From assembly GCF_000012365.1 (NCBI RefSeq), contig NC_007650.1, forward strand, positions 620,001-684,000: a DNA stretch of 64,000 nucleotides, written 5' to 3'. Shown here one piece after another: positions 1 through 9,159 of this stretch. A model generated the notes under the pieces. That model saw nothing but the letters and a program-made list of their open reading frames with translations, was not told the DNA's origin and made no database searches. Position 1 is the first letter of the stretch. Every line of letters starts with the position of its first letter. The stretch comes from Burkholderia thailandensis E264 (lineage in GTDB: Bacteria > Pseudomonadota > Gammaproteobacteria > Burkholderiales > Burkholderiaceae). Position numbers and translations under genes: made by a program.

Positions 1-1
1 G

Positions 2-748
2 TTCTACGTGATGGAGCGCATCGCCGGCGTGATTCTGCGGCGCGAGCTGCCCGCCGGGCTGAAGCTCGACCGCGCGGGCGCGCGCAGGCTGTGCGAGCGC
101 TTCGTCGATCGGCTGATCGAGCTGCACGCGATCGATGCGTCGCGCCCGGAGATCGCGGCGCTCGGCAAGGGAGAAGGCTACGTCGCGCGGCAGTTGAGCG
201 GCTGGGGCGAGCGCTGGCGCAAGGCGCTCACCGACGGCACGAACCCGTGCGACGACGTGCTCGCGTGGCTCGAGCGCCATCGCCCGGCGGGCGAGCGCCG
301 CATCTGCGTGATCCACAACGACTATCGCTTCGACAACGTCGTGCTCGATGCGGCCGATCCGTTGTCGATCGTCGGCGTGCTCGACTGGGAGATGGCGACG
401 CTCGGCGATCCGCTGATGGACCTCGGCGGCTCGCTCGCCTACTGGGCGCAGGCCGATGACGATCCCGCGTTCGTCGCGATGCGCCGCCAGCCGACGCACG
501 CGGACGGGATGATGACGCGCCGCGAGCTGGTCGAATACTACGGCGCGCGCACGGGGCTCGACGTCGGCGGCTTCGTGTTCTACGAAGTGTTCGGCCTGTT
601 CCGGCTGATGGCGATCGCGCAGCAGATCTACCGGCGCTTCGTGCTCGGCCACACGACGAACGAACAGTTCGCGGGCCTCGGCGCGGTCGTGCGCTATCTC
701 GGCGAGCGCTGCCGGCGCGTGATCGGGGCGGCCGGGGGCGCGCGATGA
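2..748 (+). CDS. APH-family phosphotransferase, 5' end cut by window
   Basis: Aminoglycoside-phosphotransferase-fold kinase of the type often found beside acyl-CoA dehydrogenases (ACAD10/FadE-associated); the natural substrate of such proteins is usually unknown. The reading frame is open at base 2 and begins with Phe-Tyr-Val-Met-Glu-Arg, the family's mid-N-lobe motif, so the start lies upstream of the window and roughly 90-100 residues are missing. Visible are the catalytic-loop motif HNDYRFDN (usually HGDYRLDN) and the metal-binding DWE in GVLDWEMATLGDP. The stop overlaps the start of the next gene by 4 bases (ATGA), so the two are probably co-translated. Family call is firm; substrate unknown. 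Confidence 0.85.
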   Translation, partial: FYVMERIAGVILRRELPAGLKLDRAGARRLCERFVDRLIELHAIDASRPEIAALGKGEGYVARQLSGWGERWRKALTDGTNPCDDVLAWLERHRPAGERRICVIHNDYRFDNVVLDAADPLSIVGVLDWEMATLGDPLMDLGGSLAYWAQADDDPAFVAMRRQPTHADGMMTRRELVEYYGARTGLDVGGFVFYEVFGLFRLMAIAQQIYRRFVLGHTTNEQFAGLGAVVRYLGERCRRVIGAAGGAR

Positions 749-1434
749 CCGAGCTGTTCCTGATCCGCCACGCGCAGGCGAGCTTCGATGCGGCCGACTA
801 CGATTGCCTGTCGCCGCTCGGCGACGAGCAATCGGCGCGGCTCGGCGCGTGGATGGCGCGCGGCGCGCGGCGGCCCGGGCTGATCGCCACCGGCACGCTG
901 CGCCGCCACGCGCAGACGGCCGACGGCTGCGCGCGCGCGGCGGGCGTCGATGCGCCGCGGCTCGCGCTCGCGGGCCTCGACGAGCTCGACGCCGACGAGT
1001 TGATCGCGCGCCATCGGCCTGCGCTCGCGTCGCGCGACGCGCTGCTGCGCGCGATGGCGGCCGAAACCGATCCGCGCCGCGCGTTCCAGGCGCTGTTCGC
1101 GGCGGCTGTGGCGCGCTGGACGGGCGGCGCGCACGACGGCGAGTACGGCTGCGCGTGGCCCGAATTTCGCGCGCGCACGCTCGCCGCGTGGGACGCGCTC
1201 GCGGCGCAACCGGCGCGCGAGATCTGGGCGTTCACGTCGGGCGGGCCGATCGGCGTGATCGTCGCGGCGCTGTTCGGCGTGCCCGTCGAGCGCAGCTTCG
1301 AGCTCGCGTGGCCGCTCGTCAACACGAGCGTGACCCGGATCAAGATCGGCCGCGGCGGCGCGCGCGTGACGACCTACAACGGCTGGCCGCACCTCGACGG
1401 CGAGCACGGCGAGCGGCTCGTCACGCACCGCTGA
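745..1434 (+). CDS. histidine phosphatase family protein
   Basis: Phosphoglycerate-mutase-like (branch 2 histidine phosphatase) protein of 229 residues. The N-terminus has the catalytic RH motif as FLIRHAQASF (RHA rather than the more common RHG), with the phospho-accepting His at residue 9. A C-terminal segment WAFTSGGPIG resembles the second catalytic-His region of the family, but the usual His is replaced by Thr-Ser, so the catalytic His pair should be checked. It overlaps the upstream kinase gene by 4 bases and is followed 33 bases later by an SDR gene in the same direction, suggesting one transcription unit. Substrate cannot be inferred. Confidence 0.8.
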   Translation: MTELFLIRHAQASFDAADYDCLSPLGDEQSARLGAWMARGARRPGLIATGTLRRHAQTADGCARAAGVDAPRLALAGLDELDADELIARHRPALASRDALLRAMAAETDPRRAFQALFAAAVARWTGGAHDGEYGCAWPEFRARTLAAWDALAAQPAREIWAFTSGGPIGVIVAALFGVPVERSFELAWPLVNTSVTRIKIGRGGARVTTYNGWPHLDGEHGERLVTHR

Positions 1435-1467
1435 TTCCATTTCCTTCATCGATTCGGGATATTCTCC

Positions 1468-2238
1468 ATGACCGCACCCAACCTGTTCGACCTGTCCGGC
1501 AAGATCGCCGTCGTCACCGGCGGCAGCCGCGGCATCGGCGCCGAGGCCGCGAAGCTGCTCGGCGCATTCGGCGCGCACGTGGTCGTCACGAGCCGGCGCA
1601 TCGACGATTGCCGCGCGATCGCGAACGAGATCGTCGCGGCGGGCGGCTCGGCCGAGGCGGCCGCGTGCCACATCGGCGAGCTCGACCAGATCGATGCGCT
1701 GTTCGCCGCGCTCGAAGACCGGCACGGGCGGCTCGACGTGCTAGTCAACAACGCGGCGACCAACCCGTACTACGGGCCGATCGTCGATACGGATCTCGGC
1801 GCGTTCCAGAAGACCGTCGACGTGAACATCCGCGGCTACTTCTTCATGTCGAGCCGCGGCGCGAAGCTGATGGGCAAGGGCGGCGGCGGATCGATCGTCA
1901 ACGTCGCATCGGTGAACGGCGTGATTCCCGGCTACGGGCAGGGCATCTACTCGATCACGAAGGCGGCGGTGATCTCGATGACGAAGGCGTTCGCGATCGA
2001 ATGCGCGGCGAGCGGCGTGCGCTGCAACGCGCTGCTGCCGGGCCTGACCGACACGAAGTTCGCGTCGGCGCTCACGCAGACGCCCGACGTGCTCAAGCAG
2101 GTGCTCGCGCACGTGCCGATGCGGCGCGCCGCGCAGCCGACTGAGATGGCGGGCGCGGTGCTGTATCTGGCGTCGGCGGCGTCGAGCTATACGACGGGGA
2201 CGGTGCTGAACGTCGACGGCGGGTATCTGTCGGCTTGA
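1468..2238 (+). CDS. SDR family oxidoreductase
   Basis: Classical short-chain dehydrogenase/reductase of 256 residues, a typical length. It shows the cofactor motif TGGSRGIG near residue 17, the NNAA motif (VNNAATNPY) near residue 93, the catalytic Ser in IVNVASVNG and the YxxxK pair in YSITKAAV. The C-terminal GGYLSA is typical of FabG-like SDRs. It follows the phosphatase gene closely and is likely part of the same operon. The kinase/phosphatase/SDR run is common in Burkholderia near acyl-CoA metabolism genes, so an acyl-CoA or short alcohol substrate is plausible but not shown. Confidence 0.88.
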   Translation: MTAPNLFDLSGKIAVVTGGSRGIGAEAAKLLGAFGAHVVVTSRRIDDCRAIANEIVAAGGSAEAAACHIGELDQIDALFAALEDRHGRLDVLVNNAATNPYYGPIVDTDLGAFQKTVDVNIRGYFFMSSRGAKLMGKGGGGSIVNVASVNGVIPGYGQGIYSITKAAVISMTKAFAIECAASGVRCNALLPGLTDTKFASALTQTPDVLKQVLAHVPMRRAAQPTEMAGAVLYLASAASSYTTGTVLNVDGGYLSA

Positions 2239-2552
2239 TCGTCGATAGGGGCGATGGTTGACTGCCGGCGAGCGGATGAACAACGCAGGCGAGCGGCGGC
2301 TGACGGCGGACGGCCGGCGACTGATGGCCGGCGACTGATGGCCGGCGTCATCGGCGGACGGCCGATCGCCGAAGTCCGGGCGGCCGATACGATCGCGAAG
2401 GCAATTGCTATAGCGATTGCGACGGCGACGGCGACGGCGATCGCGCGCATCGCCTGCGCCGCCTTCGCCCGCCGCGCGAGCGCATTACGCTTCATGTATG
2501 CGAGCGACGCGCGCATGCTGCAAGCGAACATCGAAAACGACAGGGAGGGTTC
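2239..2552. other. intergenic, repetitive, no credible gene
   Basis: A 314-base gap between two SDR genes. It contains a direct repeat of ctgatggccggcga (around 2317-2345) and a GC-rich trinucleotide-like run (gcgacg repeats, around 2420-2440). A 100-codon open frame exists but is low-complexity Ala/Thr/Ile-Ala repeats, typical of spurious frames here. The only clear signal is the ribosome binding site (cagggaggg) just before 2553. Confidence 0.5.
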
Positions 2553-3344
2553 ATGACGAAGAATCTGGCGCCGCGTCTTGCCGGCAAGCGCGCATTCATC
2601 ACCGGCGCGGCGGGCGGCCTTGGGCGCGCGATCGCGCGTCGGATGGCGGAACAGGGCGCGAAGGTGTTCTTGACCGACATCGTCGACGCGGCCGTGCTCG
2701 ACGCGTTCGCGGCCGAGCTCAACGATGCGGCGGGTGAGCGCGTCGCGTGGGCGGCCGTGCATGACGTCACCGACGAAGCGCAGTGGGCGTCGCGGCTTTC
2801 GCAGGCGAACGACGCGATGGGCGGGCTGTCGGTGCTCGTGCACAACGCGGGCATCGGCTCGTTCGGCGCCGTCGGGCAGATCGAGCGCGACGAATGGCGG
2901 CGCGTGATGGCGATCAACGTCGAGAGCATCGTGCTCGGCACGAAGCGCGCGCTGCCGTATCTGGAGGCGGGCGCGCCCGCGTCGATCGTCAACATCTCGT
3001 CGGTCGCCGCGTTCAAGCAGGAGCCCGACTACACCGCGTACAACGCGTCGAAGGCGGCGGTCGCTTCGCTGACGAAGTCGATCGCGGTCGACTGCGCGCG
3101 CCGGCAGACCGAGGTGCGCTGCAACTCGATCCATCCGTCGTTCATCATGACGGGCATCGTCGCGCCGATCGTCCGGCAGGTCGGCGAGAAGGAGGCGGCG
3201 CGCAAGCTCGCGCGCGGCGTGCCGATGCGCCGGCTCGGCGAGCCGGACGATGTCGCGTATGCGGCCGTCTATCTCGCATCCGACGAGAGCCGTTACGTGA
3301 CGGGCGCGGAGCTCGTGATCGACGGCGGGATGTGCGCGGTCTGA
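2553..3344 (+). CDS. SDR family oxidoreductase
   Basis: Second SDR, 263 residues, clearly distinct from the one upstream. Cofactor motif TGAAGGLGRAI near residue 18; a NAG motif (VHNAGIGSFG); catalytic Ser in IVNISSVAAF; YxxxK in YNASKAAV; C-terminal GGMCAV. The start ATG is preceded by a strong Shine-Dalgarno sequence (ggaggg). The first SDR lies 314 bases upstream and a reductase follows beyond a tandem repeat. The overall motif pattern resembles cyclopentanol/3-hydroxyacyl-type dehydrogenases (glucose 1-dehydrogenase-like annotation would also be common), but the substrate is not determinable. Confidence 0.88.
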   Translation: MTKNLAPRLAGKRAFITGAAGGLGRAIARRMAEQGAKVFLTDIVDAAVLDAFAAELNDAAGERVAWAAVHDVTDEAQWASRLSQANDAMGGLSVLVHNAGIGSFGAVGQIERDEWRRVMAINVESIVLGTKRALPYLEAGAPASIVNISSVAAFKQEPDYTAYNASKAAVASLTKSIAVDCARRQTEVRCNSIHPSFIMTGIVAPIVRQVGEKEAARKLARGVPMRRLGEPDDVAYAAVYLASDESRYVTGAELVIDGGMCAV

Positions 3345-3426
3345 CGCCGCGCATGCGCCGGCGGCGGCTTTTTCGCGCGACCGTCGATGAATTCTTGAAA
3401 AATCGCGGCGTCGTGATTGCATCGTT

Positions 3427-3520
<94 letters not shown>

Positions 3521-3601
3521 CGAATGCGACAGCGCCGCACGCGCGGCGTTCGCCGATGAGGGCGCACGCCATCCGTTTCCACTCATCTCGAAGGTGATGC
3601 C

Positions 3602-4618
3602 ATGTCCACACCCGTCAATCGCCAACTGCGTCTGAAGGCTCGTCCCGACGGGCGCGTCGGCCAGGAACACTTCACGCTCGCCGAAGCGCCGCTGCCCGCG
3701 CTCCGGCCGGGCGAGATGCTCGTGCGCGTGCTGTATCTGTCGATGGACCCGACCAATCGCGTCTGGATGAGCGACATCCCGCAGTATCTGCCGCCGGTGG
3801 CGATCGGCGACGTGATGCGCGCGCTCGGCATCGGCCGCGTCGTCGCGTCGAACGCGCCGGGGTTCGCCGAGGGCGATCTCGTGCAAGGGCTCGTCGGCTG
3901 GCAGGACTACGCGCACGTGCGCGCCGACGAGGCCGCGCACTACACGAAGCTGCCCGCCGCACTCGGCCTGCCGTTGCCGCGCCTGCTCGGCGCGTGCGGG
4001 ATGAGCGGGCTCACCGCGTACTACGGCCTCACCGAGATCGCGCCGGTGCAGCCGGGCGAGACGCTCGTCGTGTCGGCGGCCGCGGGCTCGGTCGGCTCCG
4101 TGGCCGGACAGATCGGCAAGATTCACGGCGCGCGCGTCGTCGGCATCGCGGGCGGCGCGGACAAGTGCCGCTATCTGACCGACGAACTCGGCTTCGACGC
4201 GGCCGTCGACTACAAGGCCGACGACTGGAAGCGCGCGCTGAAGGACGCGACGCCCGACGGCGTGCACGTGAACTTCGAGAACGTCGGCGGCGAGATCATG
4301 CGCGCGGTGCTGTCGCGGATGGTGATCGGCGGGCGCGTCGCGCTGTGCGGCGTGATCGCGAACTACAACAGCGGGCGGCCCGCCGACGACGTCAGCGTGC
4401 TGATCGCGAAGCGGCTGACGATGCGCGGCTTCCTGATTCTCGATTACCGGAAGAGCCGCGAAGCGATCGCGACGCTCGCGGGCTGGCTGCGCGACGGCCG
4501 GCTGAAGGCGGAGGAAACCGTCGCCGACGGGTTGACGAACGCGCCCGACGTGCTGAATCGCCTGTTCGACGGCAGCCATCGCGGCAAGCTCGTGCTGCGG
4601 GTCGATCCGCAGGCTTGA
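3602..4618 (+). CDS. NADP-dependent oxidoreductase (zinc-free MDR, CurA/PTGR-like)
   Basis: Medium-chain reductase of the leukotriene-B4-dehydrogenase/CurA group, 338 residues, which reduces alpha,beta-unsaturated carbonyls with NADPH. The N-terminal half has the family segment LSMDPTNRVWMS; the nucleotide-binding motif AAAGSVGSVAGQIGK lies near residue 160, and no zinc-ligand cysteine cluster is present. NFENVGGEIM and GGRVALCGVIANYN are also typical. The start is preceded by gaaggtg. The gene stands alone behind a 7-bp tandem array and converges on the MFS gene. Electrophile detoxification is the likely role; the true substrate is unknown. Confidence 0.88.
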   Translation: MSTPVNRQLRLKARPDGRVGQEHFTLAEAPLPALRPGEMLVRVLYLSMDPTNRVWMSDIPQYLPPVAIGDVMRALGIGRVVASNAPGFAEGDLVQGLVGWQDYAHVRADEAAHYTKLPAALGLPLPRLLGACGMSGLTAYYGLTEIAPVQPGETLVVSAAAGSVGSVAGQIGKIHGARVVGIAGGADKCRYLTDELGFDAAVDYKADDWKRALKDATPDGVHVNFENVGGEIMRAVLSRMVIGGRVALCGVIANYNSGRPADDVSVLIAKRLTMRGFLILDYRKSREAIATLAGWLRDGRLKAEETVADGLTNAPDVLNRLFDGSHRGKLVLRVDPQA

Positions 4619-4834
4619 GCGGGCGGCAGCGCCGATGCGCGCTGCGAGCGGTCAGGCCGATCGGGGCGATCGGGGCAGGGCGGCGCCGGGCGGCCGCCGC
4701 GGTTCGCGCGGCGTGCTCGGGTAGCGGCGCGCATTGGCCGAATGCGAGCGTGTTGCCGTCCCTGCGCGCGCGGGTATGCGCGATCGCATCGGCGAATGCG
4801 CGAGTACATGCGCCGCACGCTCGCCCCGGCCGGC

Positions 4835-6028
4835 TTACGCAACCTCCGTCGCCGGCGCGCGATGCCTGTCGCGCATCGCGATTGCCCACAGCACGACGGC
4901 GCCGCTCGCGAGCGTGAAGCCCGCGCACATCCACGCGACAGGCGCGAGCCCGAGATGCAGGAACGGCGCGACGGCTTGCGTCGCGAGCGCCGCGCCGCCG
5001 AGCCCGAAGAACATCAGCAATCCGGCCGCGCGTCCCGCGACGGCGGGCTCGGCCGCGAGCGCGCGCGCCATCGATGCCGGCCCGCGCAAGCCGAGCGAAC
5101 CGCAGAACAGCATCCACGTGGCGACGACGAGCGCCGTCGAGCGCCAATCGGCGTACGCGAGCAGCAGGAACGCGGCCGACGCCGCGAACTGCAGCAGCGC
5201 GCCGAGCGAGATGATCCGGTCGAGGCCGAGCGCATCGGACCATTTGCCGCTGCGCGCGGCGGTCAGCATGAACGCGGCGACGCCGCACGCCTGCATCAGG
5301 CTGAACGTCGACGGCCCCGCGCCGAGCCAGATCTCGACGACCTGCGGCGCGCTCGCCACGAACGCGAGCAGCGCGGCGAAGCAGAGCGCGTGACCGAGCG
5401 CGTAGCCGAGGTAGCCGGGCGAGCGCAGCAGCCGTCGATAGCCGCCTGCGCGCGCGGGCGTGCGCGGGCGCATCGCGCGGGCCGCGGGAATCACGCGGAA
5501 CGCGAGCGGCGCCGTGACGACGGATAGCGCGACGATGATCCAGAAGCTCATCCGCCAATCGGCGACGACGAGAAGCGCCGCGCCGGCGACGGGCGCGAGT
5601 CCCGGCACAGCGCTTTCGACGATGCCGAGCCATGCGAGCGCGCGTACCGCGCCGCCGTCGCCGAACGACTGCCGGACGAGCGCGGGGACGATGACCGTCG
5701 CCGCGCCGGCCCCGAAGCCTTGCGCGACGCGCGCGCCGATCAGTGCGCCCATCGACGGCGCGAGCGCGCACGCGGCGCCCGCCGCGAGTTGCAGCAGCAC
5801 CGCGAACGCGAGCGTGCGGCGATGCCCGAAGCGGTCGGCGGCGGCGCCCCAGACGAGCTGAGACACGGCGAGCGCGGCCGAGAACGCGGCGAGCGTTGCC
5901 TGCGCGCTTTCGATCGAGCCGCCGAGCTGCTGCGGCAGCGACGGCACGGCGGGGAGATAAAGGTCGGTGGCGAGGAGCCCGACGGCCGTCAGCAGGGCCA
6001 GCGGGAGGATCGATCGGAGAGGATGCAT
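4835..6028 (-). CDS. MFS drug-resistance transporter, Bcr/CflA-like
   Basis: Inner-membrane 12-helix major facilitator of the DHA1 Bcr/CflA group, about 397 residues from the chosen start. The N-terminus (MHPLRSILPLALLTAVG) leads into helix 1 with the DLYLPAVPSLPQQL segment typical of Bcr/CflA proteins; motif A is present as WGAAADRFGHRRTL between helices 2 and 3. The reading frame extends about 100 codons further upstream, but that part has no membrane character and overlaps the regulatory region, so I chose the ATG at 6028. It is divergent from the TonB receptor gene and shares with it a 329-base region carrying paired operator-like sites. Substrate unknown. Confidence 0.85.
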   Translation of the reverse strand: MHPLRSILPLALLTAVGLLATDLYLPAVPSLPQQLGGSIESAQATLAAFSAALAVSQLVWGAAADRFGHRRTLAFAVLLQLAAGAACALAPSMGALIGARVAQGFGAGAATVIVPALVRQSFGDGGAVRALAWLGIVESAVPGLAPVAGAALLVVADWRMSFWIIVALSVVTAPLAFRVIPAARAMRPRTPARAGGYRRLLRSPGYLGYALGHALCFAALLAFVASAPQVVEIWLGAGPSTFSLMQACGVAAFMLTAARSGKWSDALGLDRIISLGALLQFAASAAFLLLAYADWRSTALVVATWMLFCGSLGLRGPASMARALAAEPAVAGRAAGLLMFFGLGGAALATQAVAPFLHLGLAPVAWMCAGFTLASGAVVLWAIAMRDRHRAPATEVA

Positions 6029-6161
6029 GCGTGAAACTGAAAGGACTCTGTCGGTTTGCGAGCGCACGACGATATCACGCCGATGCGTGCGGCCCGGATG
6101 GCGGCGAGGGCGGAAGCCGGAGCCAACGTCGACCGTAAGCAATTTGTTACATGATTTGAAA

Positions 6162-6176
6162 TGATATAACATATCA
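6162..6176. promoter_or_regulatory. palindromic metalloregulator-like site 1
   Basis: Perfect palindrome TGATAT-AAC-ATATCA, lying in the longer match GAAATGATATAACATATCAA (6158-6177). It occurs again, inverted, 100 bases away. The form is close to Zur boxes known from proteobacteria (GAAATGTTATAATATcac-type). It sits about 130 bases upstream of the MFS start and 180 upstream of the TonB receptor start. The rest of the 6029-6357 gap holds no gene. Regulator identity is inferred, not shown. Confidence 0.6.
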
Positions 6177-6274
6177 ATATTCATCGCGAACCGACCCGAA
6201 CCGGACGCACACGCGTGCGCCCGTCGAGCGGGCCGTCGATGCGCTTCGCCACGGGCCTCGATGCGCGCCGAGAT

Positions 6275-6289
6275 TGATACGTTATATCG
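6275..6289. promoter_or_regulatory. palindromic metalloregulator-like site 2 (inverted copy)
   Basis: TGATAC-GTT-ATATCG. Read on the minus strand, the wider region (6274-6293) gives GAAACGATATAACGTATCAA, which differs from site 1 at only two of 20 positions. It lies about 70 bases upstream of the chosen start of the TonB receptor, close to where its promoter should be. Two near-identical copies in opposite orientation between divergent genes argue for a real operator pair. Confidence 0.6.
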
Positions 6290-6357
6290 TTTCGTTGTCG
6301 GCGCGCGATTCGGCCCGTGATTCCGTCCACCCCGAGAACACCGCACCGATTACCGCA

Positions 6358-8451
6358 ATGGATCACCACCGACGTATCGCGCCGCCTTCCGCCCGCAGGC
6401 TGCATCCCTTGTCGTTGCTGCTCGCCGCGAGCCTTGCGCACGGCGAGACGGGCGAGCCAGCCGGCCGCCCGTCGAGCGCGCCGCCAGCGACGGCGCTCGC
6501 GCCGATCTTCGTGACCGCGAACCCGCTCGGCGCATCGGCGCTCACGTCGCCGACGGCGTCGCTGTCCGGCGACGCGTTGACGCTGCGCCGCGCCGATTCG
6601 CTCGGCGATATGCTGAACGGCTTGCCCGGCGTGTCGACGACGACCTACGGTCCGCTCGTCGGCCGCCCGATCATCCGCGGGATGGACGGCGACCGCATCC
6701 GGCTTTTGCAGAACGGCGTCGCCGCATACGACGCATCGTCGCTGTCGTACGATCACGCGGTGCCGCAGGACCCGCTGAGCGTCGAGCGCGTCGAGATCGT
6801 GCGCGGGCCGGCCGCGCTGCTGTACGGCGGCAATGCGGTCGGCGGCGTCGTCAACACGATCGACAACCGGATTCCGCGCGAAGCGGTCACGGGCGTCACG
6901 GGTGCGCTCGACGCGAGCTACGGCGGCGCGAACAACGCGCGCGCGGGGGCGGCGCTCGTGGAAGGCGGCAACGGCCGCTTCGCGTTCCATCTCGACGCGT
7001 TCGGCCGCGAGACCGACGAGTTGCGCATACCCGGCTATGCGCACTCGGCGCGCCAGCGCGCGCGCGACGGCGAGGACGCGAGCGAGCCGTACGGCAAGCT
7101 GCCGAACAGCGACGGCCGCCGTTACGGCGGCGCGGCGGGCGGCTCGTACACGTGGGCCGACGGCTACGTCGGCGCGTCGTACAGCGGCTACGAATCGAAC
7201 TACGGCTCGGTCGCCGAAACCGATGCGCGGCTGCGGATGCGGCAGGAGCGCGTCGCGATCGCGTCGGAGGCGCGCAATCTGCGCGGGCCGTTCTCGCAGC
7301 TGAAATTCGACTTCGGCTACACGAACTATCTGCACCGGGAAATCGAGGACGGCGTGACCGGCACGACGTTTCGCAACCACGGCTACGAGGCGCGCGTCGA
7401 GGCGCGCCACCGCAAGCTCGGCCCGTTCGAAGGCGCGCTGGGCGTGCAGGTCGGCCAGAACACGTTTTCCGCGCTTGGCGGCGAGGCGCTCGCGCCGACG
7501 ACGCGCACGACGAGCGTCGCATTGTTCGGCCTCGAGGAATGGCAGGCGACCGATGCACTGAAGCTGTCCGCCGGCGCTCGGATCGAGCACGTGCGGCTCG
7601 ACCCGAGCGCGAACGGGGACGATAAGTTTGGCGTCGCGCGCTCACGCGATTTCAATGCGGGCAGCGTGTCGGCGGGCGCGCTGTACCAGCTCGCGCCCGC
7701 GTGGTCGGTCGCGGGCAACGTGTCGTACACGGAGCGCGCGCCGACGTTCTACGAACTGTACGCGAACGGTCCGCACGGCGCGACGGGGCAATACCTGATC
7801 GGCCTGCCGGATGCGCGGAAGGAGAAGGCGGTGTCGACCGATCTCGCGCTGCGCTACGCGAACGGGCCGAACCGCGGCAGCGTCGGCGTGTTCTACAGCC
7901 GCTTGCGGAACTACCTCGCCGAATACGACACCGGGCGGCTCGTCGACGACGAAGGCGCGCCCGTGGCCCCGGGGGGCGACGAGACGCTGCGCGAGGCCGT
8001 CTATCGCGGCGTGCGCGCGGAGTTCTACGGCGTCGAGCTCGAGGGCAAGTGGCGCGCGTTCGAGAAGCGCGGGCATCGCATCGATCTGGAGCTGGGCGCC
8101 GACTACACGCATGCGCGCAACGCGGACACGGGCGAGCCGCTGCCGCGGATCGCGCCGCTGCGCGCGACGCTCGCGGCCGATTACGGCTACGGTCCGTTCG
8201 GCGCGCGCGCGCAGCTCACGCATGCGTGGGCGCAGCATCGCGTGCCGGAAAACGATCTGGCGACCGACGGCTATACGTCGCTCGGCGTCGTGCTGACGTA
8301 CAAGTTCCGCGTCGGCGCGACGAACTGGCTCGCGTACCTGCGCGGCGACAACCTGACCAACCAGGATATCCGCTATGCGAGCTCAGTCGTGCGCAACATC
8401 GCGCCGCAGGGCGGGCGCAGCGTGACGGTCGGCATGCGCACGACGTTCTGA
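6358..8451 (+). CDS. TonB-dependent outer-membrane receptor, ZnuD-like
   Basis: Outer-membrane receptor of about 697 residues: signal peptide (LHPLSLLLAASLAHG), plug domain (roughly 45-165), then a beta-barrel ending in the aromatic residue typical of porins (VGMRTTF). The plug segment GRPIIRGMDGDRIRLLQNG followed by DASSLSYDHAVPQDPL strongly resembles the ZnuD zinc-receptor family; VERVEIVRGPAALLYGGNA is the general plug signature. There is no obvious histidine-rich extracellular loop, so zinc specificity is not certain. The ATG at 6358 was chosen over an upstream frame opening at 6274 that would run through the second operator site. Regulation by Zur or a related metalloregulator is suggested by the two upstream palindromes. 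Confidence 0.85.
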   Translation: MDHHRRIAPPSARRLHPLSLLLAASLAHGETGEPAGRPSSAPPATALAPIFVTANPLGASALTSPTASLSGDALTLRRADSLGDMLNGLPGVSTTTYGPLVGRPIIRGMDGDRIRLLQNGVAAYDASSLSYDHAVPQDPLSVERVEIVRGPAALLYGGNAVGGVVNTIDNRIPREAVTGVTGALDASYGGANNARAGAALVEGGNGRFAFHLDAFGRETDELRIPGYAHSARQRARDGEDASEPYGKLPNSDGRRYGGAAGGSYTWADGYVGASYSGYESNYGSVAETDARLRMRQERVAIASEARNLRGPFSQLKFDFGYTNYLHREIEDGVTGTTFRNHGYEARVEARHRKLGPFEGALGVQVGQNTFSALGGEALAPTTRTTSVALFGLEEWQATDALKLSAGARIEHVRLDPSANGDDKFGVARSRDFNAGSVSAGALYQLAPAWSVAGNVSYTERAPTFYELYANGPHGATGQYLIGLPDARKEKAVSTDLALRYANGPNRGSVGVFYSRLRNYLAEYDTGRLVDDEGAPVAPGGDETLREAVYRGVRAEFYGVELEGKWRAFEKRGHRIDLELGADYTHARNADTGEPLPRIAPLRATLAADYGYGPFGARAQLTHAWAQHRVPENDLATDGYTSLGVVLTYKFRVGATNWLAYLRGDNLTNQDIRYASSVVRNIAPQGGRSVTVGMRTTF

Positions 8452-8460
8452 GCGCGCGGC

Positions 8461-8478
8461 GCGGGCGCGTTCGCCCGC
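8461..8478 (+). terminator. intrinsic terminator after TonB receptor
   Basis: Perfect 7-bp stem gcgggcg/cgcccgc with a 4-base loop (cgtt), 10 bases after the receptor stop codon and followed by a pyrimidine-rich, T-containing run (ctcttctgttt). Confidence 0.6.
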
Positions 8479-8597
8479 CTCTTCTGTTTGCTGACGATCG
8501 TTTGTAAGATAGCGATCGCCGCGTACGGCCCTGAGAGCGCACGCGGCGTCGTGCGAACCGGCATGACCACCTTCCGCCAATCCTTTTCGAGTCGAAA

Positions 8598-9026
8598 ATG
8601 AAAAGAACAATCCAGAAAAGCTGGGCGGCCCTCGTGCCGCTGCTCGTCGCAGGCTCGGCCTGCGTTGCCGCGCCGTTGTGCCAGACCCAGAAGCTCGGCG
8701 CGCATACGTCGAAGATGTGCGTCGAGCAGACGCCGTTCAAGCACGATTACTACACGCTGTGGGTCGACGATTCGCCGATCTTCATGCTGCCCGACGATTA
8801 CGTCGAGAAGATCGCGCTCACGCACACGGTGCCGGAGGACGGCGTGATCGAGTTTCCGCTGTCGAAGCAGGGCACGCCCACCGTGACGATTTCGGGCGGT
8901 TGCGCGCCCGTCAGCGAGACGCAGGGCAAGGGCGCGGATGCGGTGAGCCTCGAAACCGGGCGCGTGTGCTCGTTCAACTGGGGCAAGGAGCCGATCGTCA
9001 AGGATCTGCGCTTCAGCTTCGAGTAA
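8598..9026 (+). CDS. small exported protein of unknown function
   Basis: A 142-residue protein with a clear Sec signal peptide (MKRTIQKSWAALVPLLVAGSACVAA, cleavage near AA-PL). The mature part of about 118 residues has four cysteines (in PLCQTQ, KMCVEQ, GGCAPV and RVCSFNW), which could form two disulfides in the periplasm. I do not recognise a family. It lies alone downstream of the TonB receptor terminator; start ATG and codon use are typical of the genome. Its 3' neighbour is convergent, with a shared terminator. Confidence 0.75.
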   Translation: MKRTIQKSWAALVPLLVAGSACVAAPLCQTQKLGAHTSKMCVEQTPFKHDYYTLWVDDSPIFMLPDDYVEKIALTHTVPEDGVIEFPLSKQGTPTVTISGGCAPVSETQGKGADAVSLETGRVCSFNWGKEPIVKDLRFSFE

Positions 9027-9159
9027 GCGGCGCGATGCGCCGGTGACGCTTCGCGCGGCGCGACGCGGAGGGCCGCGCATCGCGTGAGCAGGCGCGCTGC
9101 GTGCACGATCGCCCCGCTGGCCGCCGCGGGAACGAGACGGTGCGGCCATCGCCAAAGCA

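Noticed and set aside
694..1725. 343-codon minus-strand open frame over the phosphatase and SDR genes
   Set aside because: Arg/Ala-rich antisense shadow of well-supported genes; no domain.
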